Shown piece after piece: positions 44,901 through 57,199 of a stretch of DNA of 64,000 bases (within the stretch, counting starts at the first letter, position 1; each line of letters opens with the position of its first letter). Source of the stretch: Histoplasma ohiense (lineage: Eukaryota > Ascomycota > Eurotiomycetes > Onygenales > Ajellomycetaceae); NCBI GenBank assembly GCA_017607445.1, contig JAEVHH010000007.1, forward strand, positions 1,302,001-1,366,000, given 5' to 3'. The notes below the pieces were generated by a model. The model saw only the letters and a program-made list of their open reading frames with translations. It was not told the origin of the DNA and made no database searches. The translations under genes and the position numbers were made by a program.

Positions 44901-46622
44901 TTGAATAGTTAATGAGTCTGGGAATGTAGATGCTGTCCAACCAGAATATCCCGTGTTGTGCTAAATAAATAAGATGGCGTTTATCAAACTAAAATTGAAG
45001 CACGCCAGCACCATTCCATATAAGAATCAAAAATGTACCAACAAACAAGAGGGGAATATATCAAGCATATTTACAAGGAAATACGTGTATAGATAAGTTA
45101 GCTTCTCTTCGGCATGTCGAATTATGTCCACTCGACGAACGGTTGCATCATTTCGGCCACAATGTTTAAATCAGAAGTATCTATTTATACTATTTATGGT
45201 CCTAAAAAACGTGCAATAAACGTGTACCGAACCCCTGATATCGCTCGGAAGATTTGTTCTCGTACAGTATCTTCCGTTGCCTTGTAAGCCGCGACCTGGC
45301 ATTTCGGGTGCATATAGTTCTTATCTGGATAAATATTTCGTATGAAACCTACGGAACCGAGGCTACGCAAGACAAAGAAGAAAAGAAAAAGAGAAAAAGG
45401 AAAAATAATAAAGGAAGAAGAGCATTCCAGGAACAGAATGGGCTAGGATGCCAGGTTCAACAAAAACATGATTCAAGCGATGGCCATCTTTAAAACGGAG
45501 CAAAATACCCGATAATCCCAGAACGCAGACCCGGCATCCTTCCAACGGCCAGCGAGTGCTCAGAGGTGAAACAGATCTTTTTGCGGGAATCACTCATCTT
45601 CATCTTTCCTCTTCCCTGCCACGAAACGAGCTTCCTGTAGATAATTGTCCGGATCTGGATGAACTGTCTCCTGCAATGGAACAACATGTCGCCGCCCATC
45701 CGTTACTGGCTCACCAATATTGTGCCCGTAAAACACAAGGGGTCAACCACTCACTTCCCTTTTTGCAATCCGGAGACAGCTGCCGGTAGCCGATGGCATT
45801 TGCATTTTGGTTGATGCTGCGAACCGCACCGCCATCGCCACCTGTATGGACGGAGTCCTAGGCGAAAATGTGCTTGAAAGTGAAAGCAGTTGTGTCGACA
45901 GTGCGTTTTGAATGCTCAGACGGACGGGATCGTTTTTTCCATTGCATCTAAGTTGACCTTAGCGGTGGTTGGACGGACAGGTTGTCCTCTGCGAAGCGGT
46001 TGATACATATCGCTGCATATACGGTAGCTGATACATTGTTGGACGGGTTTTTAGGGCTGGCTGAATACTGGCAGGAAACCATTTCAAGAAGACTATCTAA
46101 GCTGAACAGTGCAAGGGGGAAATAATATCGAGCTCGTATATCTAAATCTCTGCCGTGGATTTGCATGGATATACATATATGCATGCATTAATGACTGTAA
46201 TAGATATACAGGAATACCCAGGCCTTATATGGGTCGAAGAATCATCGTGATGGTCACAGTTGCGCCCAAAATTGAAAGTCTGATATCGCCTCGAAAACAT
46301 ATATCTTGGCTCGAGAGCTGTAAAATATAAATGCATGTAGAGGAGCAAGGAGCAAGCCTCACAATAACGTTATTTGGTGTTGTATTACCTATAGACACTG
46401 CATTTCTGACATCCAGCAATCTTCCTGCACCCGCTTGAAGAAGTAGCCTAACATCAAGATGATTGAAAAATGTAAAACACACACCCTCAGCTCCATATAC
46501 ATACCATGACAGCTCGGTGTGAAATGATTGAAGAACGCCCCAAAGGGAGGACCGCTGTATCAGGCTAGAAGGAGGCAGCGATAGAATATAATATGGCAAA
46601 TGAGAAAACATTGCACTAAGAA
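41937..46622. other. 4.7-kb gene desert
   Basis: I checked both strands and found only short frames without recognisable domains, including 42869-43399 (-), 43407-43763 (-) and 45254-45493 (+). There are no long inverted or direct repeats that I could see, and no transposon ends. Base composition looks like the neighbouring unique DNA rather than AT-rich decayed repeats. It may hold non-coding transcripts or multi-exon genes too fragmented for me to see. Confidence 0.45.
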
Positions 46623-48979
46623 TCAGCATTCTTTCCCGAGTTTCCCTAACGCCTCTGTCAAGAACTCCGTCGCATTGACTAGATCCGTGCTCCCATATAC
46701 AATTCGTCGTGACGTGACGCCAGATGGCCCTGATCCTCCACCACTGCCGGATCCGCCAACTGTGTTCGAAGAGCCGCTCAGCGGGCCAGCACCTGCTAAG
46801 GTTCCCCTCCCTGTTCGATGTGCCCAATCTTGAAGATTGCCATATTCATCCATACTCCCACCTCCCACCGTGAAGACGATCGCCTCGCTGAATCCCTGTC
46901 GCCGTTGGCCAAAACTCGCGCCAGTGCCGGGTGCGGGACCACTTTGTTGATTACGAGTCGAGGCCGCGGGGGGTACAGCGCCTCGTGCATTCGCGCTGCG
47001 TGGATCGAAATAAAGGTAGTTCTCAGTCTTTGCGATCGCGGAACTTGATGCGCCCGCTGGATCCATGATTGATTCCGTGATTTTGGTTAGAGTCAGGTCT
47101 TTGTTCACAGGGAGGAAGTTCTTTACGCCGGATATTAAGGAGTCGAAATTCGCGCCAAGCGCGCCGGAGGTGATGCGGTCTGTAAGGCGGTTCGAGAGCG
47201 AGGAGAATCCACGGAAGAGGTCAGAGGAAGGTTGTTGGGTAGCAGCAGTGGCCGCGGTTGTCATCATCGTCATCCGGGTAATTTCTCGGACTCTTTTCAC
47301 GAACGCTACTGCGTCAATGTCGGTGCATCCGGCTTGCATTAGCGCCTCTTCAAAGCGGTTCAACTCTGCTCTTGAGAGGTCTGTTTCTGTGCTTAAGAAC
47401 CAAATTAAAAAGAACCTTAGTTTGTCGGATGGATCGGTGCCTCCGTCAGCATTGCACAATATTTCGAGGATTTGTGATTTATTCTGCTTCATAATGTTTT
47501 CCTCAAGCTGGAAGTAATTATCTAGTTGTCGATCCTTAATTCCCTTCAGAAGAGCAGTAGCGATGTTCATGTGCATGTCGAGCAGTGCCTTGCGTTCCCG
47601 CAACTCTGGAAGAAGTGTGATGGCAGTTTTGAGGTGTTGAGCGGATGCGCCCATATCATTTTGAAGATCTTCGATGGAAGAAGCGCCTGTCTTCCTCGTG
47701 ATCTCAGCCGCGTCTTCCTTATACCGCGTCAATTCAGCATCAATGTCTTCGGCCACCTGTGGAAATGGGACGCTTGCGTTGCGGTTCCAAAAAAAATCAT
47801 TCACACTCAAATCATATGATCGTTTCGTGGTACCCTTTGCTGGGTTTGAGTCGTCGACTGGTACGTCCACGGTGATACGGTTAAGATGCATTTTTAAGAC
47901 ATCATGAACCAGTGATTGGTAAGACCAAGAGTGGGAAAGCATAGGAACAAGGTCCACATTACGGTCAACGATAATGAGAACTGGGCGGACTGATGGGACG
48001 CCAACACCCTGTCGTTGGGATGCACTGGAGAACAAGTTATCCTTTGAATTTAATATGTGATCCCTCAGTTTACGATCGAGTTTAGTCGCAATCAGTTCGG
48101 ATGCTCCTCCTTTCGGGCATCTGATTATTGGGATGGAGCCTTCAATAACGTAAGTGAGAGACACAAAAATGAAAAGAATATGGGTGAAGAAGCGTACCCA
48201 TCGTGACACTGACACTAAACAGACCACTCACAATTCTGTCTATCATGTTATCCAATTCCTCGTCCGTGGTTTTGGCGCTGTTTAATTTCCAATACATGTC
48301 TTTCCCCATCCCTAAACTGAACAAATCTGGTTCTGAAACAATAAAGTTCAAATACTGATCATAAACTTGGGCGACTTTTTCTGATGTCCCCGTGGAGGCT
48401 ATTTGAGATGCAAAGTCCTCTAAGAGTGGCCGCGGAACGGAAGATATGAAATTTACGTATGCGCGGCAGTAGATATCCCTGGAAAGGTCTGAGGTCACAA
48501 GTTGTACGTTCTCTGGGGTTGGTTCAACGAAGTAGATCACAGGAACATCGGGAATTGGGTATCGAGGGCTATTGATATTTCTATTTCCATGAGTTAGCAG
48601 GACAATACAATCCTGAATGGACAAACCAACACCGAAAGCGTGCCTACAGATGAATCGTAACACCCCAAGTTCGCAGGTCGTTCACTCGTAAAACGCTACT
48701 TATAACATCTCGGCCCAAGTTATCAAACACCAGCACTTTCCATATGGGATCGCCATCTTCATTGAGGATGGGAGTGGAGTGTATTAGGCCTGTCGGGCTG
48801 GCGGCGTCGCCCTGGAATTCAGTTTGGTGAGGCGCTTCATGGTTCAGATTTAGGATCTTCTCAATGGAAGCTATATCAATATATAATATGTATACATTTA
48901 GCCAATGCCGTTATGGAGCAAACGGAGCACAGTTCATACCAATTTGCCTCTGCCGCAGAGATGGAGGATGCGAAGCCAT
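46623..48979 (-). CDS. SLY1: Sec1/Munc18 family protein Sly1
   Basis: Four exons on the minus strand: 48979-48940, 48870-48648, 48580-48198 and 48139-46623, 720 aa, all phases closing. Sly1 binds the syntaxin Sed5 and drives SNARE fusion in ER-Golgi traffic. Diagnostic blocks are WKVLVFDNLGRDVISSVLRV, DLRTWGVTIHLNINSPRYPI, DVPVIYFVEPTPENV, RPVLIIVDRNVDLVPMLSH, TWSYQSLVHDVL-like SYQSLVHDVLKMHLNRI, and the C-terminal GFSEAIVFTVGGGSMDEYGN. This pattern separates Sly1 from Vps45, Vps33 and Sec1. Near the C-terminus is a Gly/Ser-rich linker (about 680) before RIVYGSTDLVNATEFLTEAL. Exon 1 is just 40 nt (MASHPPSLRQRQI). Confidence 0.95.
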
Positions 48980-50402
48980 GGGACAAATAAGATGCGCCAG
49001 TCGAGCGGACTGGCGAGGTTAGGAAAGGGCTAGCCCTTGTCTCGGATGAATTAATTAAGAATTACTGAGGGCCCGAAATAAGGTTGAAAGTCATTCAAGT
49101 CTAGCATCGGCATAGAGCTAATTCGATCAGCGAGGTGAACATGATATGATATGTGGAAGCTACAAGTAGATGTCGTTTCTAACAATTATCGCCAGATCTC
49201 AGAAATGCTGATGACATAACCAGCATCTTGATAAACGACGGATGTACTATTTTTCCGTAAAGCACATGATTTCGGGAAAACTAATCGGGCCGGTGGCGGG
49301 TGACAAAACAACGCAAAACAATCGTGCGGCTTCGCCGCCCACGGAACGTTCTTCTCTCACAACGACAAAACCCAACCTCCATCTTCTCCACCATCCCGCA
49401 CATCCCGCACATCTCCCATATCACCTCTCAACTGCTGAATTCTCATTGTAAAGGCATTTTACTATGCTCCTAAGCTGAAGCCCTGAGGTACGGGACCTAG
49501 TGTGAGACCTTGGTCCGTCGATTAAGGGTGAGTGGAACGCCGGTAAGGCTTTCCCAAGCTGGTGGCTTAGAACGAGAACACTGCGCAGGAACAAGGTGTG
49601 AGGATAAAAAAAGGAAGATTTGAGAGATATTTGAGTGGGAAAAGCAGTACAATACAACCTGGGAGGTATTTGGCTGAAGTTGAGCGGCTGTTTTGGTGGA
49701 TATTGCTGTACTTTTTGACTTCACTTGTATTCTTGTTGCAGCAACATTTCCTCCATATTAAACCCGGCAACAACCCCCCAAAGTACCGCCAGAGCTGACA
49801 GTCAGGAGGGCAAAGTAAGCCTGTTTGATCCTCCTGCATACGCTCATTTTTCTTTTCTCTATTTATATGCCCCTCTTTAACGTCTTAACATTATGTTGAA
49901 AACCCTGCAACAAATGACGTCCCCTTTTGGCATTTATCACAAAATCACCTAACAAACCCCCAAAGAGAGACATACCATACGCCATCACAATTCTACACCA
50001 GGACGTGCAGTGCCGCAGGCATCCAGCACCTCCAGCCGGATATTGCCAGCGCTTCCAGCTATTACTAAACTAGCACGTTACGCCATAACAGACTGCTCTG
50101 GAATATTTGAGTTCCTCGGAAAGCCGAAAAGGTCCTACCAGGGAAGGGGGGCTGATACCAAACTTTGCTCTGTTGGTGAACCAGTGGACAAGGGCGCCAG
50201 CCGCGCCTTTCCTAAAAGAGACTGCATTTCCTCTCCGGCCTTCACTAGTACGCATTCAGTTAGACCGGAAAATCTTGTGACGGCTCTGTTCTAAAAGCGG
50301 CAACAAATCACACCAAATTGGGAAGAAATCACTTTTCGGGTTCCACACAACCACGTGACCTGGCCAACCCTTCCTCGCAAGCAGATAGACAAAGGAGCTA
50401 AG
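48980..50402. other. 1.4-kb divergent intergenic region
   Basis: Between the diverging SLY1 and PNUTS-like starts; should hold both promoters. No supported gene. Confidence 0.55.
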
Positions 50403-53400
50403 ATGATCATGGACCCCTCGTCGAACCCTTCTCCTGCGCCTGAGTCCGCGACCAATGCATATCCCGGAGAGTTCTGGGGCGGGATACCTTCGCTGTATAC
50501 TTCGAACCCGCCCGATGGACAGCCTTTTGGTATAGGCTGGGACCACCCTGTTTTTCAGGCCCCTCATTCCAACTCGCCATCGAAACCCCATCAGCCACAA
50601 GATATTTATCCTCAAACGCAGCAGCAATGGCAACAACCACCGTTGCAACCTCAGATGGTGCAAGAGCCACAGCGGAATTATACCCTGCCAGCACAATATC
50701 ATATCAACCAGTTTCAGCCACCGAATCCTACTCCTACATACGAGACTTCACAACAAAATGCTCCTTATCGCCAATACACCTTCGATCCCCAACCCTTTTA
50801 TGCAAACCCCCCTTCAGCCGCTAAGAGTGCGTTTAATCAACAATCCGCCGTTGATCTACATACAGCAAATCATCCATCACGGCTGGCGCCCTCTCCCGTT
50901 CCAAGCCCCCTACCGTCATATGGAAGGCCCGTATCACTGCAAAGCAATCTGCAGGTGAGTGAGCACCAACTTTGACCTGTTGAGCACAATGACTAACTCT
51001 ACTTCCGTAGAATGATGCCATTAACTTTGCGACTGGCTTCCAAGAACATCACTCTGCTTCTACATATCACAACACCATCGATCCTCAGTTTCTTTCTGCA
51101 CCCCAACATTCAATGATCCAACCCGTCTCCTCGCAACCCGAATTTTTTGTCATTAACCCCGCAGATCTAGATAATCACTCCACCTCTGAGTAAGTTCTTA
51201 TTTCATTTTTAAAGGGGATGTGTGTAGCTAAACTACTGGACATAGCCATTATCATGCGTACAATACGGAGATCGCTCCTCGCTTAATCGGGCCGAGCCAA
51301 GCGCTTAGTACTGTGCAACCAATTCCCCAAATTACAACAACCGGGAAAAAGCCAACAAAAGGTAGGACTACCGCCAACTTTGTGTACACTTAAGCATTCC
51401 AACCTGGGTTTCGCGGACATCTGGCTAACTATGACTAGCACGAACGAAAGCTGATAGGCCGCCGGCAAAACGAAGAAAAAAGGATGCGCCGGAAAAGGTT
51501 CAGGATCGCGCAAAGGCTGCAGCCAATAAAGCCGTAATCAAACAAGGTCCACGACCACCTGATGCCTCAGCTAGCTCCGATAGCAGCGACGACTCTGACA
51601 GTTCTTCTGATCTCGAAGTCGCCCCGGAGCCGTTTCCTCTTCCTCCTTTGCGCCCTCTGGATGCCGAGGGTGGCATCAAGTACGACACTTTAAAGGCAGT
51701 TTGGTCGCCGAGGAATAAACAACCACCAATATCCACCATAAGAAATGCACTCATGCTATTTTCCGATCTTATCAAGGGGGTTCGGGATAGTTGGAAAGCG
51801 AAAAGCGAATCATTAAAAGCAGCCGAGAATCAAAACCAAGAGGATAAGATTCCCGGAATGAAGAAGGAGGTCACGTTGCAACGGCGTCTGATAGATTTGA
51901 TTGTCACTACAGCGCTGGACGGTGGCCACCCTGCCATCATCCAAAGGTATGTTCAATTTTCCATCTAATCGCCAGTTTCTCCACCCCCGAATTGTCATTA
52001 TTATCACCCCAAATTGTAGTTGTTTGGGGAGATAAAATGAGGAAAGAAAAATGCAAAAGAAAAGACGAAGATATAAGTAATAATGTCATGTATGGACAAC
52101 CAACATGATTTCCGTCTTGTCATGAGGCTAGAAGCAAATGCTATTACATCTACTCCTTAGAATTTTCCGAGGGAGTAGTTTAACATATAAGGCTTTAAAT
52201 AGCCGGTACAATTAATATGCTAGCCTCCATATTTCGCTGCATCTAATTGCACTAACATATTGACCCCTGACAAAGCTCTTGAAAAAGGTGATGGAGATAA
52301 TAGCTGTTCGGTACTCGAGAGCGTATCTAGTCACGCAAAATTACCACCCAATCTACCTACTGTGTTTTCTTTCCAGCTTCGTCTCTATTATCATGTTGTT
52401 GTTTTAAAGAACGTCAACTAGGATAAGAAAGATACTTATATCTATCACAGGTTCGGTGAACATCCTATTATCGTATCCGCGCTGTATTCCTTTCTACTTG
52501 ATCGGCACACGGCCGCAGATAGCGACGGGCCGCTGACAGTGAACATTTTAAAGGTAATTTTGAACATGTTTTTTCTTCATGCCGTATCATGTCGATTCTA
52601 AAGCTCGTTACTAACGGAAGCGATAGCTCATGACGAAATTTGTGACAATGGATCAAGCAATGCTTGAGAAAACTAAAAATGACAAGATCCTCTCTCGTTT
52701 TGTGAAGAAGGGGGGAGACATCATTAAGCAGCTCGCCCAGACAATTTTATCCAATGCCGCGGAGTTGACAAAAAGGAAAGCTGAAATCGCAAAAGCATCC
52801 CCTAAAAAGACAGAGAGTGCGCTGAATGAGGACGGATTGGTGGCCATGGAGCCGGAAATCGTTATCCGGAACCCGCTCCCTTCCACCACTGGTGCCAAGC
52901 GGCCCCGTGAGCTGGAGACGGATGGCTCGCCATCCACGAAACGTTCTGTAACCACTTCCAACGGAAAACCTGCTACGAAACCTACAACTGTGGCTGTCAC
53001 GAAACGAACCACGACCACTGCTCCGGATGTCAAAAGCACAGCGGCCGTTGGAAATGCAGCAGCAGCCAAGCCGAAGCCTAATATGGTGATCCCCAAACCG
53101 ACCCCAAGCCTCTTTAGCAGCTTGATGTCTGCTTCGAAAAAGCCTGGAACTTCGAATTCGGCGCGTGCAGCAGCAGCCGCCAAAGAAAGGGCAAAGTATG
53201 TGATCATTAACCATTGTAGATAGGCCTTTAGCTAATAATGACATGTAGTCCTCCGGAACAGAAACCCGCCCCACCCCCAGCTGTTGTTCAGAAACCTGCT
53301 TTCTCATTCTCAGAGACGATGGCTGATTTAAGCAAGCCAAAGGAATTGGTCCCCAGTAAGCCAGCGGAAGATCTTCCTCCAGAAACAGAGGAAGAGCGCA

Positions 53401-54860
53401 AAAAACGTATTCGAAAGGAAGAACGTCGTAAGCTGCGTGTCAGCTGGAAGCCAGATGATTCTTTGACTGAAATACGTCTGTTCACCCATGATCCTGAGGA
53501 GGATATTGGCCATGATGACAGCATGATACGGGATGTTGCTGATGTAGGAGGCGAGGGAAGAACCCTTAAGCTTCATCGAGGGATGGATGATTTGGATGAC
53601 GAGGATGAGGACGATGATCCCGAGGCTAGAACAAGATCCTTCCATCCTTACACTTCACCAACTGGTATGTCGATATCCTGTTACATCTAGTTTATGTGGT
53701 TCTCTTACTGAAATTTTGATTAGAAATTGATTTCTCAGAGCTTGATTCTGAGGAGCGCCAGCGGAATTTCATCAAGAGAGGCGGTATTCAGAAACCTGAG
53801 AGTGCCGAAAAGCTGGCCCAGGAGCAACGTGAATCGAAAACACTAAGTGTCTTCTATACATCGCTAGCTGATATCCCGTCTTCTCCTAAAGAGCCACCTG
53901 CCCCTGATGCGGATGAATCGTATGATCCGGAAGTTCCGTTTGGCGAACCAGGGGATCAGACAAAGGTATACTATATAAGCGCGTGCCATAATATCTTATC
54001 CGCAATACAATCTTCTAACATTCAATTAAATAGGCGCGCTCCGCGAAATATTTTGCGGCCAAAGCACCAATCCAACCACCACCACAACCTCAATCTGCCC
54101 ATACCCCTCAAAACCCCAGCACTGTCGACATTTCCTCTCTACTCAAACTCATCCAGCAAGCTCCTCAGTCGGGACAACCTCAACCATCCCAACCGCCAAT
54201 CCCTATACCCGACCTAGAGAAAACCTATGGTCAATTCGTTGGAAACCAGGGTCAGCCCACTCCCACCTCAATACCGCAAGTACCCCAAATTCCGCAGGCT
54301 ACTCAACCTGCCACGTTGCCAGGGGGCCTCGACATCCAGGCACTGCTTGCGGTCATGAATGCGCAAACACAGCTACAACAAGGAGCTCCTGCATTCCCTC
54401 CCGCTCAGGGCCCAGCAGCTTCTTCGTCTCAGGCCCCGAATCTCGCCTCGATCCTTTCGCAGTTTCAAATCCCAGTGGTGACAGGGCAGACACAGACACA
54501 GCCACCGCAGCAACAGCAACAGCAACAGCAACAGCCACCCTCCCAGCCGCTTGCGTATAATCAGAACCAATCTAAGCAGCATGGGTCCTTTTATGAGGAT
54601 GCCGATCGGAAGAGGATGCGCGAAGGCCATAGCCACGGACATGGCAATAAGCGGGCTAGAACGAATGGCGAATTCAAGCATAAGAAACATGTAAGCTGCC
54701 TCCCCCGTTTCCTCCACAATCTCCTAGATTCTCCCTAGCTAACCCTTTTTCCTCTCACTCGATACAGCCCAAGGCAGGCCTCGTCCCCTGCAGGTACTGG
54801 AAGGAGGACAAATGCCTGAAAGGCGATGACTGTACATTCCGCCACGATCCTCTTGATTGA
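50403..54860 (+). CDS. PNUTS-like CCCH zinc-finger protein (PP1-targeting, 3'-end processing)
   Basis: Ten exons: 50403-50954, 51011-51189, 51246-51361, 51439-51946, 52451-52553, 52627-53195, 53249-53664, 53724-53965, 54034-54690 and 54768-54860; 1144 aa, all phases closing. After a Gln/Pro-rich disordered start, residues about 350-520 form a TFIIS N-terminal/LEDGF-like helical domain (SALYSFLLDRHTAADSDGPL, then TVNILKLMTKFV). In a basic stretch, residues 739-742 read RVSW, an RVxF-type docking site for protein phosphatase 1. An acidic tract and a Gln-rich region (from 54508) follow. The last exon gives a CCCH finger: Cys1122-x7-Cys-x5-Cys-x3-His1140. This order matches PNUTS/S. pombe Ppn1, which ties PP1 to the cleavage and polyadenylation factor. 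The 504-nt fourth intron is unusually long for this window. Confidence 0.8.
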
Positions 54861-57199
54861 ACATTTAATAATACTTTCTTATATACCTACGACCGTCGTC
54901 AAGTCGTAGGGTATAAGAGCATTTTTGTCGAGAAATATCTGCACGGAAATATTTTTCGATACTTCCACGCAAGTCACAAGTCACTACCATCTTATCTTGA
55001 CTTAGCTATGCCGTCCACCGCAGAGCGGAGACGACCATCGAAATGTGACCTTATCTTTCACCTACCTGTTCAACCCAATCTGATACGTCCCTTTAAATCT
55101 TTCGCTTTATTCCCCGCACTCGCAAACTTATTTTGGATTTTTTCTTCTCGTCTCAATTTTCAACTTCTTATGCTTAAAACATAACCATACCCATCATTCC
55201 TCAGTCTCCATGAATTGCCAGCTTCTTGTACTATATGATCATTCCCACCACGATACGTCTCAATTACATGCCCAGTCCCTTACCCCAGCATGCATTTCTG
55301 TCCGGATATCATCCGTCATCTACTATACGATCATTTCTCTTACCATGCTTGTACAAATTTCCCCGCCCATTGCTTCAAGCCCTCGTATATCCATGTTTTA
55401 TGTAATTTTTTTTTTTTTTTTTTTGAGTTTCCTCACAGGCGAGCATGGTTGTTCGTCTCCTGTACCGCTCGATACATTTAGTAGTTCTTTTCTTTTCTTT
55501 TCTTTTCTTTTCTTTTTTTGGCAGTTCTTGCTATTCTTAACTTTATTCTTTTCACATCAAATCTCGATCCGCTTGTCTGGACTCCTGTATAATTATTTAG
55601 ATAAAGAGAAGACGACATACTGCAGACAGAATAGAATTCGGTTTTTTTCTCTTGTTCCTTTTCACTTCAGTAAAAACTTTACTTCCTACAATCAACATTC
55701 GTGGAAGTAGGATTTCTTCGTCGCTGCCTGCTTTCGTCCTATGAGATCCTGGATCTCTACATTGTTTCTTTCTACTTTTTCCAGATCTAATAGCAGCATG
55801 TCAGTCCTCGGACGTGTTTTCACCTCCACAAAGAGGTAAAGTTGTATTGCCTAACTGATTAGCCATCTCGTTTTCAGCTTACCCAACTCCGTTTGATTCG
55901 TCTATGTATGTAACCTAGTCGACTTCTTGCGATCGATTTCAATTCTGTAGAACTTAGAACTTCAATTCCTATCGAACAAAACGGGATAGAGGAGGGGAAG
56001 GGGCCACACCGACGCAGAACGCGTTATGTCTAGACGCTTCCGCCACTCTATCTCCGATCTCCGATCTCGGACGAAGACCAAATAAATATCTACAACCTCA
56101 GCGGTTGTTGTCATTTACATCTCCGAGGGAGTGAAGTGTCTCCTTTTTGACCATTTTGATTTATTTGTTTGTATGTGTTTTGTAGTAAATTTGTCTGGTG
56201 ATGTCAAATTTCAATAGGTTTTTTTTGGGGGGGGGGGGATGTCCTTGCTGTTTCCTTTTTGGTTACAATAGAAAAGAAAAATACACAAATTGAAGGGGAT
56301 TGGAAACGGATAGGATCATTAAAGAAGACATGAGTCAGCTCACTAGAAAATAGGAAAATAGAGAGCTTAACTAATTCCGCCTTTGACTCGATATCCCATT
56401 GGAAAAGATTATTAGAGAATAAAAAAACATACCAGGACAGAATACATTGAAGTACTAAACAAGGAAGAGAAATAGAATAAAAGAGAAAATTAAAGTGACA
56501 CGAAAAAGTGAGGTGGAAGTGGGAAGTGGAAAGCATATCAATACTGTTGATGACAAGGGAAGGAAAATGGAAATTCAAATGAATGGCAAGAACAATCATT
56601 GTGATCATTTTACTTTGGAAATGGAGTCTGTTAAAAAGGAGGAGATCCTGGTGAAGAAAAAAGCATCCATCAACACCCACATAACATAGATGAAGGGAAT
56701 TGCCTCCTTTTCCATCTGCTGTAGCATTTTCTTATGAATGAAAATCGTTCCATGAAATCATACTGCCATTTGCATTCACCTGGGGGCATCAAGTGCGCCC
56801 ATCTCATTGCTTGTTTCTTTTGTCTCTGGCCTAAATGCAAAAGTCAGTAGGTGGAGAGTTAGTGTATAGCCGTAGTTCGCCCAAAGGCAAAGTCTGGGAG
56901 TTAATTATTTTGTGGTCGCGCACTGTGGAGCAAATCAGGCCCCACTGGCAAGGAATAGTGCTGTAGAATTACCTCCTCTTGGTTCTGATATTGGACCACC
57001 AGTAGGAGAGTGATCTGAGTGATAATCAAACCTAAAAGGAAAAATGCAGACAAAAAACCAAGTCTTCAGTGGGATTTGAGCGACAAGGGAACACGAGCAA
57101 CGAAAGAAAAACATCTGCGAAACGCAGAATCAGCCCGATACCGATATGTAATCCCCTCCTCAACCTACTTCTCCCCTCAAAAAGGACTGCCAAAAAAAC
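54861..57199. other. 2.3-kb convergent intergenic region with pyrimidine tracts
   Basis: Between the 3' ends of the PNUTS-like gene and the FHA gene. It holds a T-run at about 55407-55425, a (TTTTC)n tract at about 55481-55518 and a G-run at 56227-56239. It is pyrimidine-rich on the plus strand up to about 55760. No gene is supported; long 3'-UTRs are possible. Confidence 0.5.
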
